A DNA stretch of 64,000 bases, taken from NCBI GenBank assembly GCA_021787365.1, contig JAJYMB010000135.1, forward strand, positions 1 through 64,000. The letters run 5' to 3'. The DNA comes from Actinomycetes bacterium. Lineage in GTDB: Bacteria; Actinomycetota; Acidimicrobiia; Acidimicrobiales; Palsa-688. Of the stretch, positions 42,573 to 51,063 are shown piece by piece; the first letter of the stretch is position 1; each line of letters starts with the position of its first letter. The notes under the pieces were generated by a model, which made no database searches, had not been told where the DNA came from, and saw only the letters and a list, made by a program, of their open reading frames with translations. Both the position numbers and the translations under genes were made by a program.

Positions 42573-43256
42573 GTGAGCGCGTCGGAGTCAGTGATCGGGC
42601 CCGCTGCGCCACCCGACACCGAGGACGCCTTCTCCCTTCTGGTCGAGGCGGCTACCGAGTACGCCGTTTTCACTTTGAGCCCGGCCGGCCTCGTGTCCAC
42701 CTGGAACCAAGGCGCGGAGCGGATCAAGGGGTACCGGCCCGAAGAGGTCATTGGCCAGCACTTCTCGCTCTTCTACCTGCCGGCTGACCAGGAGGCAGGG
42801 CTACCGAGCCAAGAGCTTTCCCGGGCGGCCAGGGAAGGCCGCCTGGAGACCGAGGGGTGGCGGGTGCGACGTGACGGGAGCCTGTTCTGGGCCAGCGTAC
42901 TGATCACGCCCATCTGGGACGAGGTGGGCCGCCTGCGTGGCTTCGCCAAACTGGTCCGCGACGAGTCGGACCGGCGCGCCAGGGACAAGCTCAACCAGCG
43001 AGTAGACCGGCTCCTGGACAGGGAACGCATCGCGACGGCCCTGGCCGAAACCCTCGTTAGGCGCCTCTTCGAGGTCGGTCTCCAACTGAACAGCGTCCTA
43101 GCCTTGACCGAGGACCCCGAAGTGCGCCGGCGCACCGGGGAAGCCGCGGCGGGCATCGACAGCTCGATCAGGTATGTCCGCGAGCTGGTCTTCGACATTT
43201 CTCCGGCGAGCGACGCTCCGACTTTGCACTCGCCCGACGAAGGTGCTTCTCCATGA
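42573..43256 (+). CDS. PAS-domain protein with a HisKA_3-like segment lacking its histidine
   Basis: 227 residues. A PAS domain at about 20-135 (AVFTLSPAGLVSTWNQGAERI, FSLFYLPADQE, FWASVLITPIWDE). Residues 146-209 match the dimerisation domain of NarL-type sensor kinases, especially DosS/DevS: DRERIATALAETLVRRLFEV. The phosphoacceptor His is Ala158 (family pattern ERIARDLHD). No ATPase domain follows. So it cannot be an autonomous kinase; it may dimerise with or inhibit a true sensor, or be a remnant. GTG start; short overlapping frame upstream. Confidence 0.75.
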   Translation: MSASESVIGPAAPPDTEDAFSLLVEAATEYAVFTLSPAGLVSTWNQGAERIKGYRPEEVIGQHFSLFYLPADQEAGLPSQELSRAAREGRLETEGWRVRRDGSLFWASVLITPIWDEVGRLRGFAKLVRDESDRRARDKLNQRVDRLLDRERIATALAETLVRRLFEVGLQLNSVLALTEDPEVRRRTGEAAAGIDSSIRYVRELVFDISPASDAPTLHSPDEGASP

Positions 43257-43377
43257 GCCTGCACGCGACTTGCGTCGAGCGCTGAGCTTGCTGACCTTCA
43301 GCCCCTTGGCCGCCTGAACGCCGGGGAGGGCCACCAACTGGTCACGGTACCCCGCTAATTCCTTGTTTTAGCAAGGC

Positions 43378-43413
43378 CACATATCCACAACCATTTTCCA
43401 CAGCTGTGGACAT
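43378..43413. other. AT-rich patch with DnaA-box-like motifs
   Basis: ATATCCACA, TTTTCCACA and a reversed ATGTCCACA cluster, with TCCACAGCTGTGGA as a palindrome. It lies between two convergent genes. More likely a hairpin terminator than an origin. Confidence 0.3.
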
Positions 43414-43607
43414 TATTGTGATTTTTGATCACGTGCCGGAGGGGAATTGTCCTCGCCCTCCTCGTCGTCGTCGCCAGGATAGTAGCTCCATTCGGTCACA
43501 AACTTGTCCTGTTCCGCAAAAAAGGCACTAAAACCGGCCTTAGGCGAGCCCACACCTACCTTCTCATTGTCTTCCTCTCGTGCGCGTAAATCAAGTTCCT
43601 TGCTCAT
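43413..43607 (-). CDS. Small acidic protein of 64 residues
   Basis: Begins MSKELDLRAREEDNEKVGV and ends in an acidic DDDEEGEDNSPPAR tail. It has a good SD (AGGAGG, seven bases upstream) and a DosR-like box 57 bases upstream. I recognise no family. No helix or Cys. Divergent from the alcohol dehydrogenase gene, and maybe a small stress-induced protein. Confidence 0.65.
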   Translation of the reverse strand: MSKELDLRAREEDNEKVGVGSPKAGFSAFFAEQDKFVTEWSYYPGDDDEEGEDNSPPARDQKSQ

Positions 43608-43663
43608 AAGCGACCTCCTGAGCTCCAGCAAATCAATGATATCTAGCCCCCGAACATGCGGCC

Positions 43664-43679
43664 AGGGACCAAAGTCCCT
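43664..43679. promoter_or_regulatory. DosR-like box
   Basis: AGGGACCAAAGTCCCT, a perfect palindrome close to the mycobacterial DosR consensus, shared by the small acidic protein gene and the alcohol dehydrogenase gene. Confidence 0.75.
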
Positions 43680-43742
43680 GAGGCACGACCACCGAGATGG
43701 CCGTGCGAGCCTAAGCTGAACGCGAGAAAGAAGTGAGGTCCG

Positions 43743-44753
43743 ATGCGTGCGTGGGTCGTGGACCGCCCGGTCCCCATCGACGAGGGGCCACTCGAGCTCG
43801 TAGAGAAGGAGACCCCGGTGCCGGGCCCGGGCCAAGTGCGGGTGCGGGTCCTGGCCTGCGGGGTGTGCCGGACCGACCTGCACCTGGCCGAAGGCGACCT
43901 CGCCCCCCGCCGCCCAGGGGTGGTGCCCGGCCACGAAGTGGTCGGGGTCGTAGACTCCATGGGTGAAGGGGCCGGGCGCTTCGCCTTGGGCGAGCGCATC
44001 GGTATCGCCTGGCTGGCCAAGACCTGCGGCACCTGCCGCTTCTGCCGGAGCGGGCGGGAGAACCTGTGCCTGTCCCCCCGCTTCACCGGCTGGGACGACG
44101 ACGGCGGCTTCGCCGAGTACGCAGTGGTCGACGAGCACTACGGCTATGTGCTACCCGAGGCCTACCCCGACATCGAGGTGGCCCCTCTGCTCTGCGCCGG
44201 GATCATCGGCTACCGGGCCCTCCAGCGCGCCAAGCTGCCCGCCTACGGCAGGCTCGGCATCTACGGCTTCGGCGCGTCCGCCCACCTGACAGCCCAGGTC
44301 GCCGTCCACGAGGGTGCCACCGTCCATGTGCTCACGCGCTCGGAGGAAGCACGCAGGCTCGCTTTGTCGCTCGGGGCGGCCTCGGCCGGCGCCGCCGCCG
44401 ACCGCCCGCCCGAGCCGCTCGACGCCGCCATCTTGTTCGCCCCGGTGGGCGACCTCGTCCCTGTGGCGCTGGAGGCGCTCGACCGGGGGGGGACCCTGGC
44501 CGTGGCCGGCGTGCACCTCTCCGACATCCCGGCGCTCAACTACCAGGCCGACCTGTTCCAGGAGCGCACGCTCACCAGCGTGACGGCCAACACCCGGGCT
44601 GACGGCGAGGAGATGCTCGCCACGGCCGCCCGGCTCAGGATCCACGCCACCACGATGCCTTACCCGTTCGAAAAAGCCGACCAGGCTCTCTCCGACCTGG
44701 CCCACGACAAGGTCAACGGCGCGGCAGTGCTGGTGATGAGCCAGGCTGGTTAG
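43743..44753 (+). CDS. adhA: Zinc-dependent alcohol dehydrogenase, AdhA-like
   Basis: 336 residues, medium-chain family. Catalytic zinc residues [14 protein letters not shown] and GHEVVG, then the structural zinc loop [15 protein letters not shown] and [13 protein letters not shown] typical of mycobacterial AdhA. The NAD(P) motif is YGFGASAH at about 178 (GxGxxA form). It interconverts alcohols and aldehydes in the cytosol. The DosR-like box 63 bases upstream fits a fermentative role under low oxygen. Confidence 0.9.
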   Translation: MRAWVVDRPVPIDEGPLELVEKETPVPGPGQVRVRVLACGVCRTDLHLAEGDLAPRRPGVVPGHEVVGVVDSMGEGAGRFALGERIGIAWLAKTCGTCRFCRSGRENLCLSPRFTGWDDDGGFAEYAVVDEHYGYVLPEAYPDIEVAPLLCAGIIGYRALQRAKLPAYGRLGIYGFGASAHLTAQVAVHEGATVHVLTRSEEARRLALSLGAASAGAAADRPPEPLDAAILFAPVGDLVPVALEALDRGGTLAVAGVHLSDIPALNYQADLFQERTLTSVTANTRADGEEMLATAARLRIHATTMPYPFEKADQALSDLAHDKVNGAAVLVMSQAG

Positions 44754-44896
44754 GTTCGCGGCTCCTGGTCGCGCTTTGGTGCCTCGAGCCAGGAGCCACA
44801 GCCCAGCAGGTCTTCTACCACCGGGCGAAGGTCAACTCGGCCGCCCGCGCTGGCACCTACACGCCCCAAATGGGGCGCGAGGCGGCTTGGAGGCCC

Positions 44897-46873
44897 TCAG
44901 CTCGCCGGCGCTTCGACCTCGGCGAACTGGCTGTTGTACAGCGAGTAGTAAAAGCCGCGGCGGGCCAGGAGGGAGTCGTGGCGCCCCTGCTCCACGATGC
45001 GACCGTGGTCCATCACGATGATCACGTCGGCGTCCCTCACCGTAGAGAGCCGGTGCGCAATGACGAAGCTCGTCCGGCCACGGCGCAGGCGGGCCATGGC
45101 CGCCTGGACGAGGACCTCCGTGCGGGTGTCGACGTTGCTTGTCGCCTCGTCCAGGATAAGGACGCGCGGGTCGGACAAGAACGCCCGGGCGATCGTCAGC
45201 AGTTGCTTTTGCCCGGAAGAGACGTTCGACGCCTCTTCGTCGAGGACCGTGTCGTAGCTGTCGGGGAACGTGCGCACGAAGTGGTCGACATGCGCGGCCT
45301 CTGCCGCGGCCACGACTTCTTCGCTCGTCGCACCTGGCTTGCCGTAGGCGATGTTGTCCCGGATCGTGCCGGCAAAGAGCCACGTGTCTTGGAGCACCAT
45401 CCCGAAGGCGCGGCGCACCTCGTCCCGGGTGAGGTCCTTGTAGTCGGTGCCGTCGAGGAGGATGCGCCCCGAGCCGATCTCGTAGAACCGCACGAGCAGG
45501 TTGACCATGGTCGTCTTGCCGGCCCCCGTAGGCCCCACGATGGCTACGGTCTCCCCCGGCGCCACTTCCAGGTTGAAGTCCTCGATCAGCGGCTCGTCGG
45601 GCTCATAGCGGAACGAGACGTGCTCCAACTGCAGCCTTCCCGCCGCTTCCCGTTCCTCCCTCCGCACCGCCAAGAGGGCCGGCCGGGCCAGGTCCGCGGG
45701 CTCCTCTTCGGCGTCCAGGAACTGAAAGACCCGCTCGGCCGAGGCCACTCCCGACTGCAGCAGGTTCATCTGGCTGGCGATCTGCGTGATGGGCATGGTG
45801 AACTGGCGGCTGTACTGGATGAACGCCTGCACGTCGCCGAGCGACAGCAGCCCCGATGCCACCCGGTAGCCTCCCAGCACTGCGATAACCACGTAGTTGA
45901 GGTTGGCTATGAACTGCATCGACGGCTGAATGACGCCCGAGAGGAACTGCGCCCGGAAGCTAGCCTCGTAAAGGTCCCGGTTTTGCCGGCCGAACTCCTC
46001 GACGGTGGCCTTGCGCCGGCCGAAGACCTGGACCAAGGTGTGGCCGGTGTGCGTTTCCTCGACCAGGCCGTTCAGAGTGCCGGTCCGGTCCCACTGGGCC
46101 GCGAACTGTACCTGGGAGCGCCGGGCGATCACGACCGTAATTACGACGGCCAGCGGGATCGTGACGATGGAAACGGCTGCCAGCAGCGGCGAGATCCAAA
46201 ACATCATGCCCAGGACGCCGACGATCGTGAGGAGCGACGTGAGGAGCTGGCTCAGTCCTTGCTGGAGCGTGGTGGTGAGGTTGTCTATGTCGTTGGTGAC
46301 GCGGGAGAGCACGTCGCCGTGAGGGTGGCTGTCGAAATACCGGAGCGGGAGCCGGGCGAGTTTCTCCTCGACCTCGCGGCGCAACCCGAGCATCGTGCGC
46401 TGCACGACGCCGGCCATGATGTAGCCCTGGCCGAAGCTCGAGGCGGCACCCATCAGGTAGACCCCCGCGGCCAGGCCTAGGTCGAAGCCCAGCCGGCCCA
46501 AGTCCACGCCCTTGCCAGGCGTGACGTTCATGCCCGAGACCATCGACGCGATCTGGCCCTGCCCGCGCGCCCTGAGCGCGGCAATGGCCTCCGACTTTGT
46601 GACCCCGGGAGGGAGCAGCTTGCCGACCACCCCGTTGAAGATGACGTTGGTGGCGTCCCCGAGGATCCTCGGGCCAGCCACGGTGAAGCCTACGGAGGCC
46701 ACGCCCGAACAGAGGCCGACGAACACCTTCAAGCGTTCGGGGCGCAGGCGGGAGAGCAGGCGGCGCAGGCTGCCCCAGAAGTCCTCGCCGCGTTCGACCC
46801 GCGCCCCGCCGCCCATGCCCATCCCGCCCATCCGCACCCCGCCGCGTGGACGGGCCCCGGGAGGCCTCATCAT
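44897..46873 (-). CDS. ABC exporter half-transporter, second gene
   Basis: 658 residues from the first of two ATGs, overlapping the upstream partner by four bases (ATGA). Gly/Met-rich leader, membrane domain (about 40-370), then NBD with Walker A GPTGAGKTT, signature VSSGQKQLLTIARAF, Walker B VLILDEATSNVD and the switch His. A type IV heterodimeric exporter with the preceding gene; substrate unknown. The 140 bases downstream hold no gene. Confidence 0.88.
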   Translation of the reverse strand: MMRPPGARPRGGVRMGGMGMGGGARVERGEDFWGSLRRLLSRLRPERLKVFVGLCSGVASVGFTVAGPRILGDATNVIFNGVVGKLLPPGVTKSEAIAALRARGQGQIASMVSGMNVTPGKGVDLGRLGFDLGLAAGVYLMGAASSFGQGYIMAGVVQRTMLGLRREVEEKLARLPLRYFDSHPHGDVLSRVTNDIDNLTTTLQQGLSQLLTSLLTIVGVLGMMFWISPLLAAVSIVTIPLAVVITVVIARRSQVQFAAQWDRTGTLNGLVEETHTGHTLVQVFGRRKATVEEFGRQNRDLYEASFRAQFLSGVIQPSMQFIANLNYVVIAVLGGYRVASGLLSLGDVQAFIQYSRQFTMPITQIASQMNLLQSGVASAERVFQFLDAEEEPADLARPALLAVRREEREAAGRLQLEHVSFRYEPDEPLIEDFNLEVAPGETVAIVGPTGAGKTTMVNLLVRFYEIGSGRILLDGTDYKDLTRDEVRRAFGMVLQDTWLFAGTIRDNIAYGKPGATSEEVVAAAEAAHVDHFVRTFPDSYDTVLDEEASNVSSGQKQLLTIARAFLSDPRVLILDEATSNVDTRTEVLVQAAMARLRRGRTSFVIAHRLSTVRDADVIIVMDHGRIVEQGRHDSLLARRGFYYSLYNSQFAEVEAPAS

Positions 46874-48603
46874 GCCGCGGCCTCCTCTCCCAACTGGGAG
46901 ACCACGATCTCCCGGTACGGAGCGCAACTCGCCACCAGTTCCCTGTGCGCGCCGATGCCGGCGACCCGCCCGTCGTCGAGCACGATGATCTGGTCGGCAT
47001 GCATCACGGTGCTCACCCTCTGGGACACGATTAGCACAGACGCGTCCGTCGTCTCGGCCTTGAGGGCGGCGCGCAACCGGGCGTCGGTCGCCGCGTCCAG
47101 GGCGGAGAAACAGTCGTCGAACAGGTAGAGCTTGGGCTTGGTCACCAGCGCGCGCGCAATCGAGAGGCGTTGGCGTTGGCCGCCCGACACGTTGGTGCCA
47201 CCCTGGTCGATCCGGGCGTCCAGCGCGCCGGGCATCGCAGCCACAAACTCCTGCGCCTGCGCTACCCGAAGAGCCCGCCACAGCTCGGCGTCGCTCGCCT
47301 CGGGCTGTCCGAAGCGCAGGTTGCTCGCCACTGTCCCGCTGAAAAGGAACGCCGTTTGCGCGACGAGGCCCATGGAGGCCCACAGTTCTTCCAGTTCTTG
47401 GTCACGCACGTCCACACCGTTCACGAGGACCTTGCCACCGGTCACGTCGAAAAAACGCGGGATAAGGTTGAGCAGGGTCGTCTTGCCGCTCCCGGTCCCG
47501 CCCACTATGGCGCTGGTCCGCCCCGGCTCGAGCGTGAAGCTGACGTCCTGGAGGACCGGTTGCTCGCTGCCGGGGTAACCAAAGCTCACGTCCTCGAAGC
47601 GCACCAAGCCGTTGAGCCGCTCGGGCCTCCGCGCCTTTTCGGGGCTCGTGACCGCGGGGGCAGCGTCGAGCACGCTCTTGATGCGCTCGGCACTGGCAGC
47701 AGCCCGGGGGGCGAGGATGGCCATCATCACGGCCATCATCACGGCCATGAGGATCTGCGCTATGTAGTTGAGAAAAGCGGTCAGGTTGCCAATGGGCATG
47801 TTGGCGTCGCTCACCAAGCGCCCCCCGAACCACAGCACGGCCACGCTCGAGAGGTTGAGGATGGCCATGAGCGCCGGCAGGGCCAGGGCAAAAACCCGGT
47901 TCACCCGCAGTGCAGTAGCGGTGAGGTCGGCGTTGGCCTTGGCGAAACGTCCCTCCTCGGACTCGTTGCGGACGAAGGCCCGGATGACCCGCACGCCCGT
48001 GACCTGCTCACGCAGGACCTGGTTTATCCTGTCGATCTTCACCTGCATCTTCCGGAACTGCGGCACGACCGTGGCGACCACGGACCCGATGAAGACACCC
48101 ATGATCGGCACCGCCACCGCCAGCAGGGGCGAGAGAGCGGCCCCTTCGCGCACCGCCAGGACGATGCCACCGATGGACATGATCGGGGCCACGACCATGA
48201 GCGTGAGCGCCATCTGGACAAAGAGTTGGACCTGCTGGACGTCGTTGGTGTTGCGGGTGATCAACGAGGGCGTGCCGAAACGGTCCATGTCGCGAGAGGA
48301 GAAGGCTTGGACCTGGCCGAACACGGCCGCCCGCATGTCCGCCCCGGCACCCATCGCCGTGCGCGAGGCGAAGTAGACCGCGACGACGGCAACGGCTCCC
48401 AGCCCGAGCGTGATGCCGAGCATGAGGGTGCCGGTCGTGATTATGTAATGGAGGTTGCCGGTGACCACCCCGTAGTTGATGATGTCGGCGTTCAGGTTGG
48501 GCAGGTACAAGCTGCCTGCCGACTGCGCGGCCATGAGGACCACGACGAGGGCCACTTGGCGCCGGTAGGGGCGGAGGTACTCGCGGAGCAGGCGGGTCAG
48601 CAC
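46870..48603 (-). CDS. ABC exporter half-transporter, first gene
   Basis: 577 residues starting at a GTG. Membrane domain (REYLRPYRRQVALVVVLMAAQ, about 1-320) and NBD with GGTGSGKTT, VSGGQRQRLSIARAL and LYLFDDCFSALDA. The Walker B Glu is Cys in this partner (FDDC), which marks the degenerate catalytic site of heterodimeric exporters. Two DosR-like elements lie about 150 bases upstream (48753, 48775). Confidence 0.88.
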   Translation of the reverse strand: MLTRLLREYLRPYRRQVALVVVLMAAQSAGSLYLPNLNADIINYGVVTGNLHYIITTGTLMLGITLGLGAVAVVAVYFASRTAMGAGADMRAAVFGQVQAFSSRDMDRFGTPSLITRNTNDVQQVQLFVQMALTLMVVAPIMSIGGIVLAVREGAALSPLLAVAVPIMGVFIGSVVATVVPQFRKMQVKIDRINQVLREQVTGVRVIRAFVRNESEEGRFAKANADLTATALRVNRVFALALPALMAILNLSSVAVLWFGGRLVSDANMPIGNLTAFLNYIAQILMAVMMAVMMAILAPRAAASAERIKSVLDAAPAVTSPEKARRPERLNGLVRFEDVSFGYPGSEQPVLQDVSFTLEPGRTSAIVGGTGSGKTTLLNLIPRFFDVTGGKVLVNGVDVRDQELEELWASMGLVAQTAFLFSGTVASNLRFGQPEASDAELWRALRVAQAQEFVAAMPGALDARIDQGGTNVSGGQRQRLSIARALVTKPKLYLFDDCFSALDAATDARLRAALKAETTDASVLIVSQRVSTVMHADQIIVLDDGRVAGIGAHRELVASCAPYREIVVSQLGEEAAA

Positions 48604-48774
48604 GCCCGCGTCCCGAGCGTCACGGCGCCATCAGCACCGGCCCGCGTCTCGTCGCGAGCAGTCTTCTCGGGACGACGCGGCGCGCCCCACCTACCGGCCG
48701 CGGTGCACTGAGCCATGTCTTTTTCGTAACGCGGAGCCCGGCCTTCCAGGTAGGGACCAATAGACGCATCTCTC

Positions 48775-48789
48775 GGGACGTTGGGCCCG
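48775..48789. promoter_or_regulatory. DosR-like box pair upstream of the ABC exporter
   Basis: GGGACGTTGGGCCCG here, and a weaker GGGACCAATAGACGC at 48753-48767; 22 bases apart. Confidence 0.45.
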
Positions 48790-48792
48790 CTC

Positions 48793-49482
48793 TCAGGCGT
48801 AGCTGAAAGCAACCGGGTTGGACCGGCCAGTCTCGGTCGAGACCCTCACCGGGACCGTCGCCGAGGAAGTGCGAGGCCGGGCCGGCACGGTAGCGTGGCA
48901 GGTGGTCTCGCTTGGGCAAGCAACCGGCGCTTGGGCCGGCCCGAAGGTCACCGTGATGTGGCCGTCCGAGCTGAAGAAACCCCTCCCCCTGAGGGTCACC
49001 CGCTGGCCCGCGGCGCCGGAGCCGGGCGAAATCTCGACGAGCACCGGTTTGGGGCCAGGCTTCGCGCTGGGCGGCCTCGAGGTGGGCGGCCTCGAGGTGG
49101 GCGGCCTGGAAGTGGGCGGCCTCGAGGTGGGCGGCCTGGAAGTGGGCGGCCTGGAGGTGGGCGACTTGGACGGGACCGACGAAGACGTCCCACCTGGGGC
49201 CGAGCCGCGGCCAGACGTGGTCGACGTCGGGGACTTGGCGCCGGCCGGGTGCGCCGACCCTAGGGACGCCACCCGGCCCCCGTTGCGGACGAACGAGACC
49301 CCGAGCCCGGCGGCGGCCAGCAGGTCGAGCACGACGAGCACCTCCACCGCCCGAGTGAGACGGTGGGAGGAGGGGGGACGGCCGGGCGTCTTGCCCCTGC
49401 CGTCCCGGGGCCGGGCACGCCACGCCACACCCATCGCCCCAACAGCAAGCGCCAATGCCATGACGGCGATAGCGATAGCCAC
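48793..49482 (-). CDS. Membrane protein with TSRPP repeats and an IPT-like domain
   Basis: 229 residues. Two N-terminal hydrophobic segments (1-22 and about 48-66), a spacer with six TSRPP repeats (15-bp DNA repeat at 49070-49160), and an IPT/TIG-type beta domain (about 145-229: LVEISPGSGAAGQRVTLRGRG, then FGPAQAPVACPSETTCHATV). It looks like an anchored surface protein with a rigid stalk. Role unknown. Confidence 0.6.
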   Translation of the reverse strand: MAIAIAVMALALAVGAMGVAWRARPRDGRGKTPGRPPSSHRLTRAVEVLVVLDLLAAAGLGVSFVRNGGRVASLGSAHPAGAKSPTSTTSGRGSAPGGTSSSVPSKSPTSRPPTSRPPTSRPPTSRPPTSRPPTSRPPSAKPGPKPVLVEISPGSGAAGQRVTLRGRGFFSSDGHITVTFGPAQAPVACPSETTCHATVPARPRTSSATVPVRVSTETGRSNPVAFSYA

Positions 49483-49588
49483 CGTGCAGCTCCTGACCGC
49501 CAGTATGGCCCGAGGTGGCCCCTAATGTCTCGTCACCGTAAAAGACCAGAGGGCCCAGCCGCCGCCCGCACCCTGCCGGGTTCCCTCC

Positions 49589-49999
49589 TCATTTTGGCCC
49601 GGGGGCCTTTCCTGGCTCGCCCGGGGGGCGGACCACCACGAGGCCCATCCCCGACAGGACCCCGTCGAGCCAGCCTTCGAGCTGCGCCAGCCCGAGGCGG
49701 ATCTCGGCGCTGCTCAGCTTCTCGTTGCGGAGCCAGTCGAGGAGGCCGTGGAACTCGCTGTGCAACGAATCGGGCAGGATCCGTTGGAGCTCGGAAACCC
49801 AGCGCTGCTCCAGTAGCGCCAGCCGAGCTCGCAGGATCGGGTCGTCGAGGTCCCGGAGCTGGCGCACCTCCGACCTCACCGCGGTGAGCGACCAGTCGAG
49901 GCGGAACAGCTCGCCCGGGTCACGCACCCTGCTCTCGGAAACCTCACCCGGAGGGGGAGGGACATCGGTTTTCCCTCCGCCGTCACTAGCTTCCTCCAT
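49589..49999 (-). CDS. Bacterial proteasome activator-like protein (Bpa/PafE family)
   Basis: 136 residues. The core matches the four-helix Bpa family (DUF2587): EVRQLRDLDDPILRARLALLE, WVSELQRILPDSLHSEFHGLL and EIRLGLAQLEGWLDGVLSGM, with the usual SxAEIRLxxAQLxGWLxG motif. Bpa forms a ring that opens the 20S proteasome. The usual C-terminal HbYX-type tail needed for docking is not seen (it ends KAPGPK), so it may have another role. The N-terminal 30 residues are unstructured. Confidence 0.75.
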   Translation of the reverse strand: MEEASDGGGKTDVPPPPGEVSESRVRDPGELFRLDWSLTAVRSEVRQLRDLDDPILRARLALLEQRWVSELQRILPDSLHSEFHGLLDWLRNEKLSSAEIRLGLAQLEGWLDGVLSGMGLVVVRPPGEPGKAPGPK

Positions 50000-50047
50000 G
50001 GCCTCGCCTCACTGGCCTGTCATCGCCGTAACCGTCCCCATCGGCAA

Positions 50048-51061
50048 TTACCAGGGGCCGACCAGGTTGGCGTTGGCGGCGCGCAAAGCAGCGACGTAGC
50101 CGGCACGTTCTTCGCCCGCCTGATCTGGGCCCGGAGGGACCGAGAGCAGGCCCCGCAGACGGCTCACGCTGGCGAAGCCCTTGCGGCCCATCCAGTCGCG
50201 GAGGCCGTCGAGGAGGATCTCTGCGTGCCCCAGCCCATGGCGCAGCAGCGCCGACGCGGTCATTACGACATCGGCGCCCGCGAGCAAGTACTTGGCCACG
50301 TCGTCTCCGCTTTCCACCCCGGTCGATGCGGCGAGGCCGATGTCCAGGCGCTGGCGGAGCAGGGCCACCCATGTGCGCGCCAGCCTTCCCTCCGAAGGGC
50401 TCGACAGCCCGAGGCCGGCGACCACCTCCAGGGCCTCGGGGTCGATGTCGGAGTGGAGGAACCGGTTGAACAGCACAAGTGCGTCCGCCCCCGCCTCGGC
50501 CAGCCGGAGCGCGACCTCCCCGACCGAGCTGTAGTAAGGGGAAAGCTTCACCGCCACCGGCACCGAGACCGCCGATTTCACCAAGGCGAGGACTTCGACA
50601 TGGCGCTCCTCCACCTCGCGGCCAGAGGTGTCGGCGCCCGGCGGGGACGAGTACACGTTGAGCTCGATGGCCGACGCGCCGGCGCTTTCCATCTGGTGGG
50701 CGTAGCGGGTCCAGCCCTTGGGCGTGGTCCCGTTCAAGCTGGCGATGACCGGGACATCGACGACCGGTGCCGCCCGCTCGAGCACGGAGAGGTAGCGCCG
50801 GCCACCGGCTTCCACCCCCGGCACATCGGTGAAGTAAGACAGCGACTCCGCGAAGCTCTCGCTCCCGGCCTCTGCCAGCTCGGCTTGACGCTCGGCCTCC
50901 GCGAACACCTCCTCCTCGAAAAGCGAGTGCATGACCACCGCTCCCACCCCTGCATCAGCCAGCCGCCGCACCCCGTCGACAGTGTGGGAAAGCGGAGAAG
51001 CGGAAGCGACGAGCGGGTTGCGGAGAAAAAGGCCCATGTAGTTCGTGGAGAGATCCGCCAT
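50048..51061 (-). CDS. Dihydroorotate dehydrogenase-like flavoprotein
   Basis: 337 residues, TIM barrel of the class 1 dihydroorotate dehydrogenase type: NPLVASASPLSHTVDGVRRL, PVIASLNGTTPKGW, IELNVYSSPPG, VPVAVKLSPYYSS and FNRFLHSDIDP. The class 1 active-site Cys is not evident, so it is a related flavoprotein of unknown substrate. It lies three bases after nifJ; such paralogues recur beside nifJ, and a reductive or electron-transfer role in that operon is inferred. Confidence 0.8.
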   Translation of the reverse strand: MADLSTNYMGLFLRNPLVASASPLSHTVDGVRRLADAGVGAVVMHSLFEEEVFAEAERQAELAEAGSESFAESLSYFTDVPGVEAGGRRYLSVLERAAPVVDVPVIASLNGTTPKGWTRYAHQMESAGASAIELNVYSSPPGADTSGREVEERHVEVLALVKSAVSVPVAVKLSPYYSSVGEVALRLAEAGADALVLFNRFLHSDIDPEALEVVAGLGLSSPSEGRLARTWVALLRQRLDIGLAASTGVESGDDVAKYLLAGADVVMTASALLRHGLGHAEILLDGLRDWMGRKGFASVSRLRGLLSVPPGPDQAGEERAGYVAALRAANANLVGPW

Positions 51062-51063
51062 GA

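Noticed and set aside
43378-43413. A chromosomal replication origin
   Set aside because: Only three imperfect DnaA-like boxes, no dnaA, dnaN or gidB-type neighbours, and a position between convergent genes.
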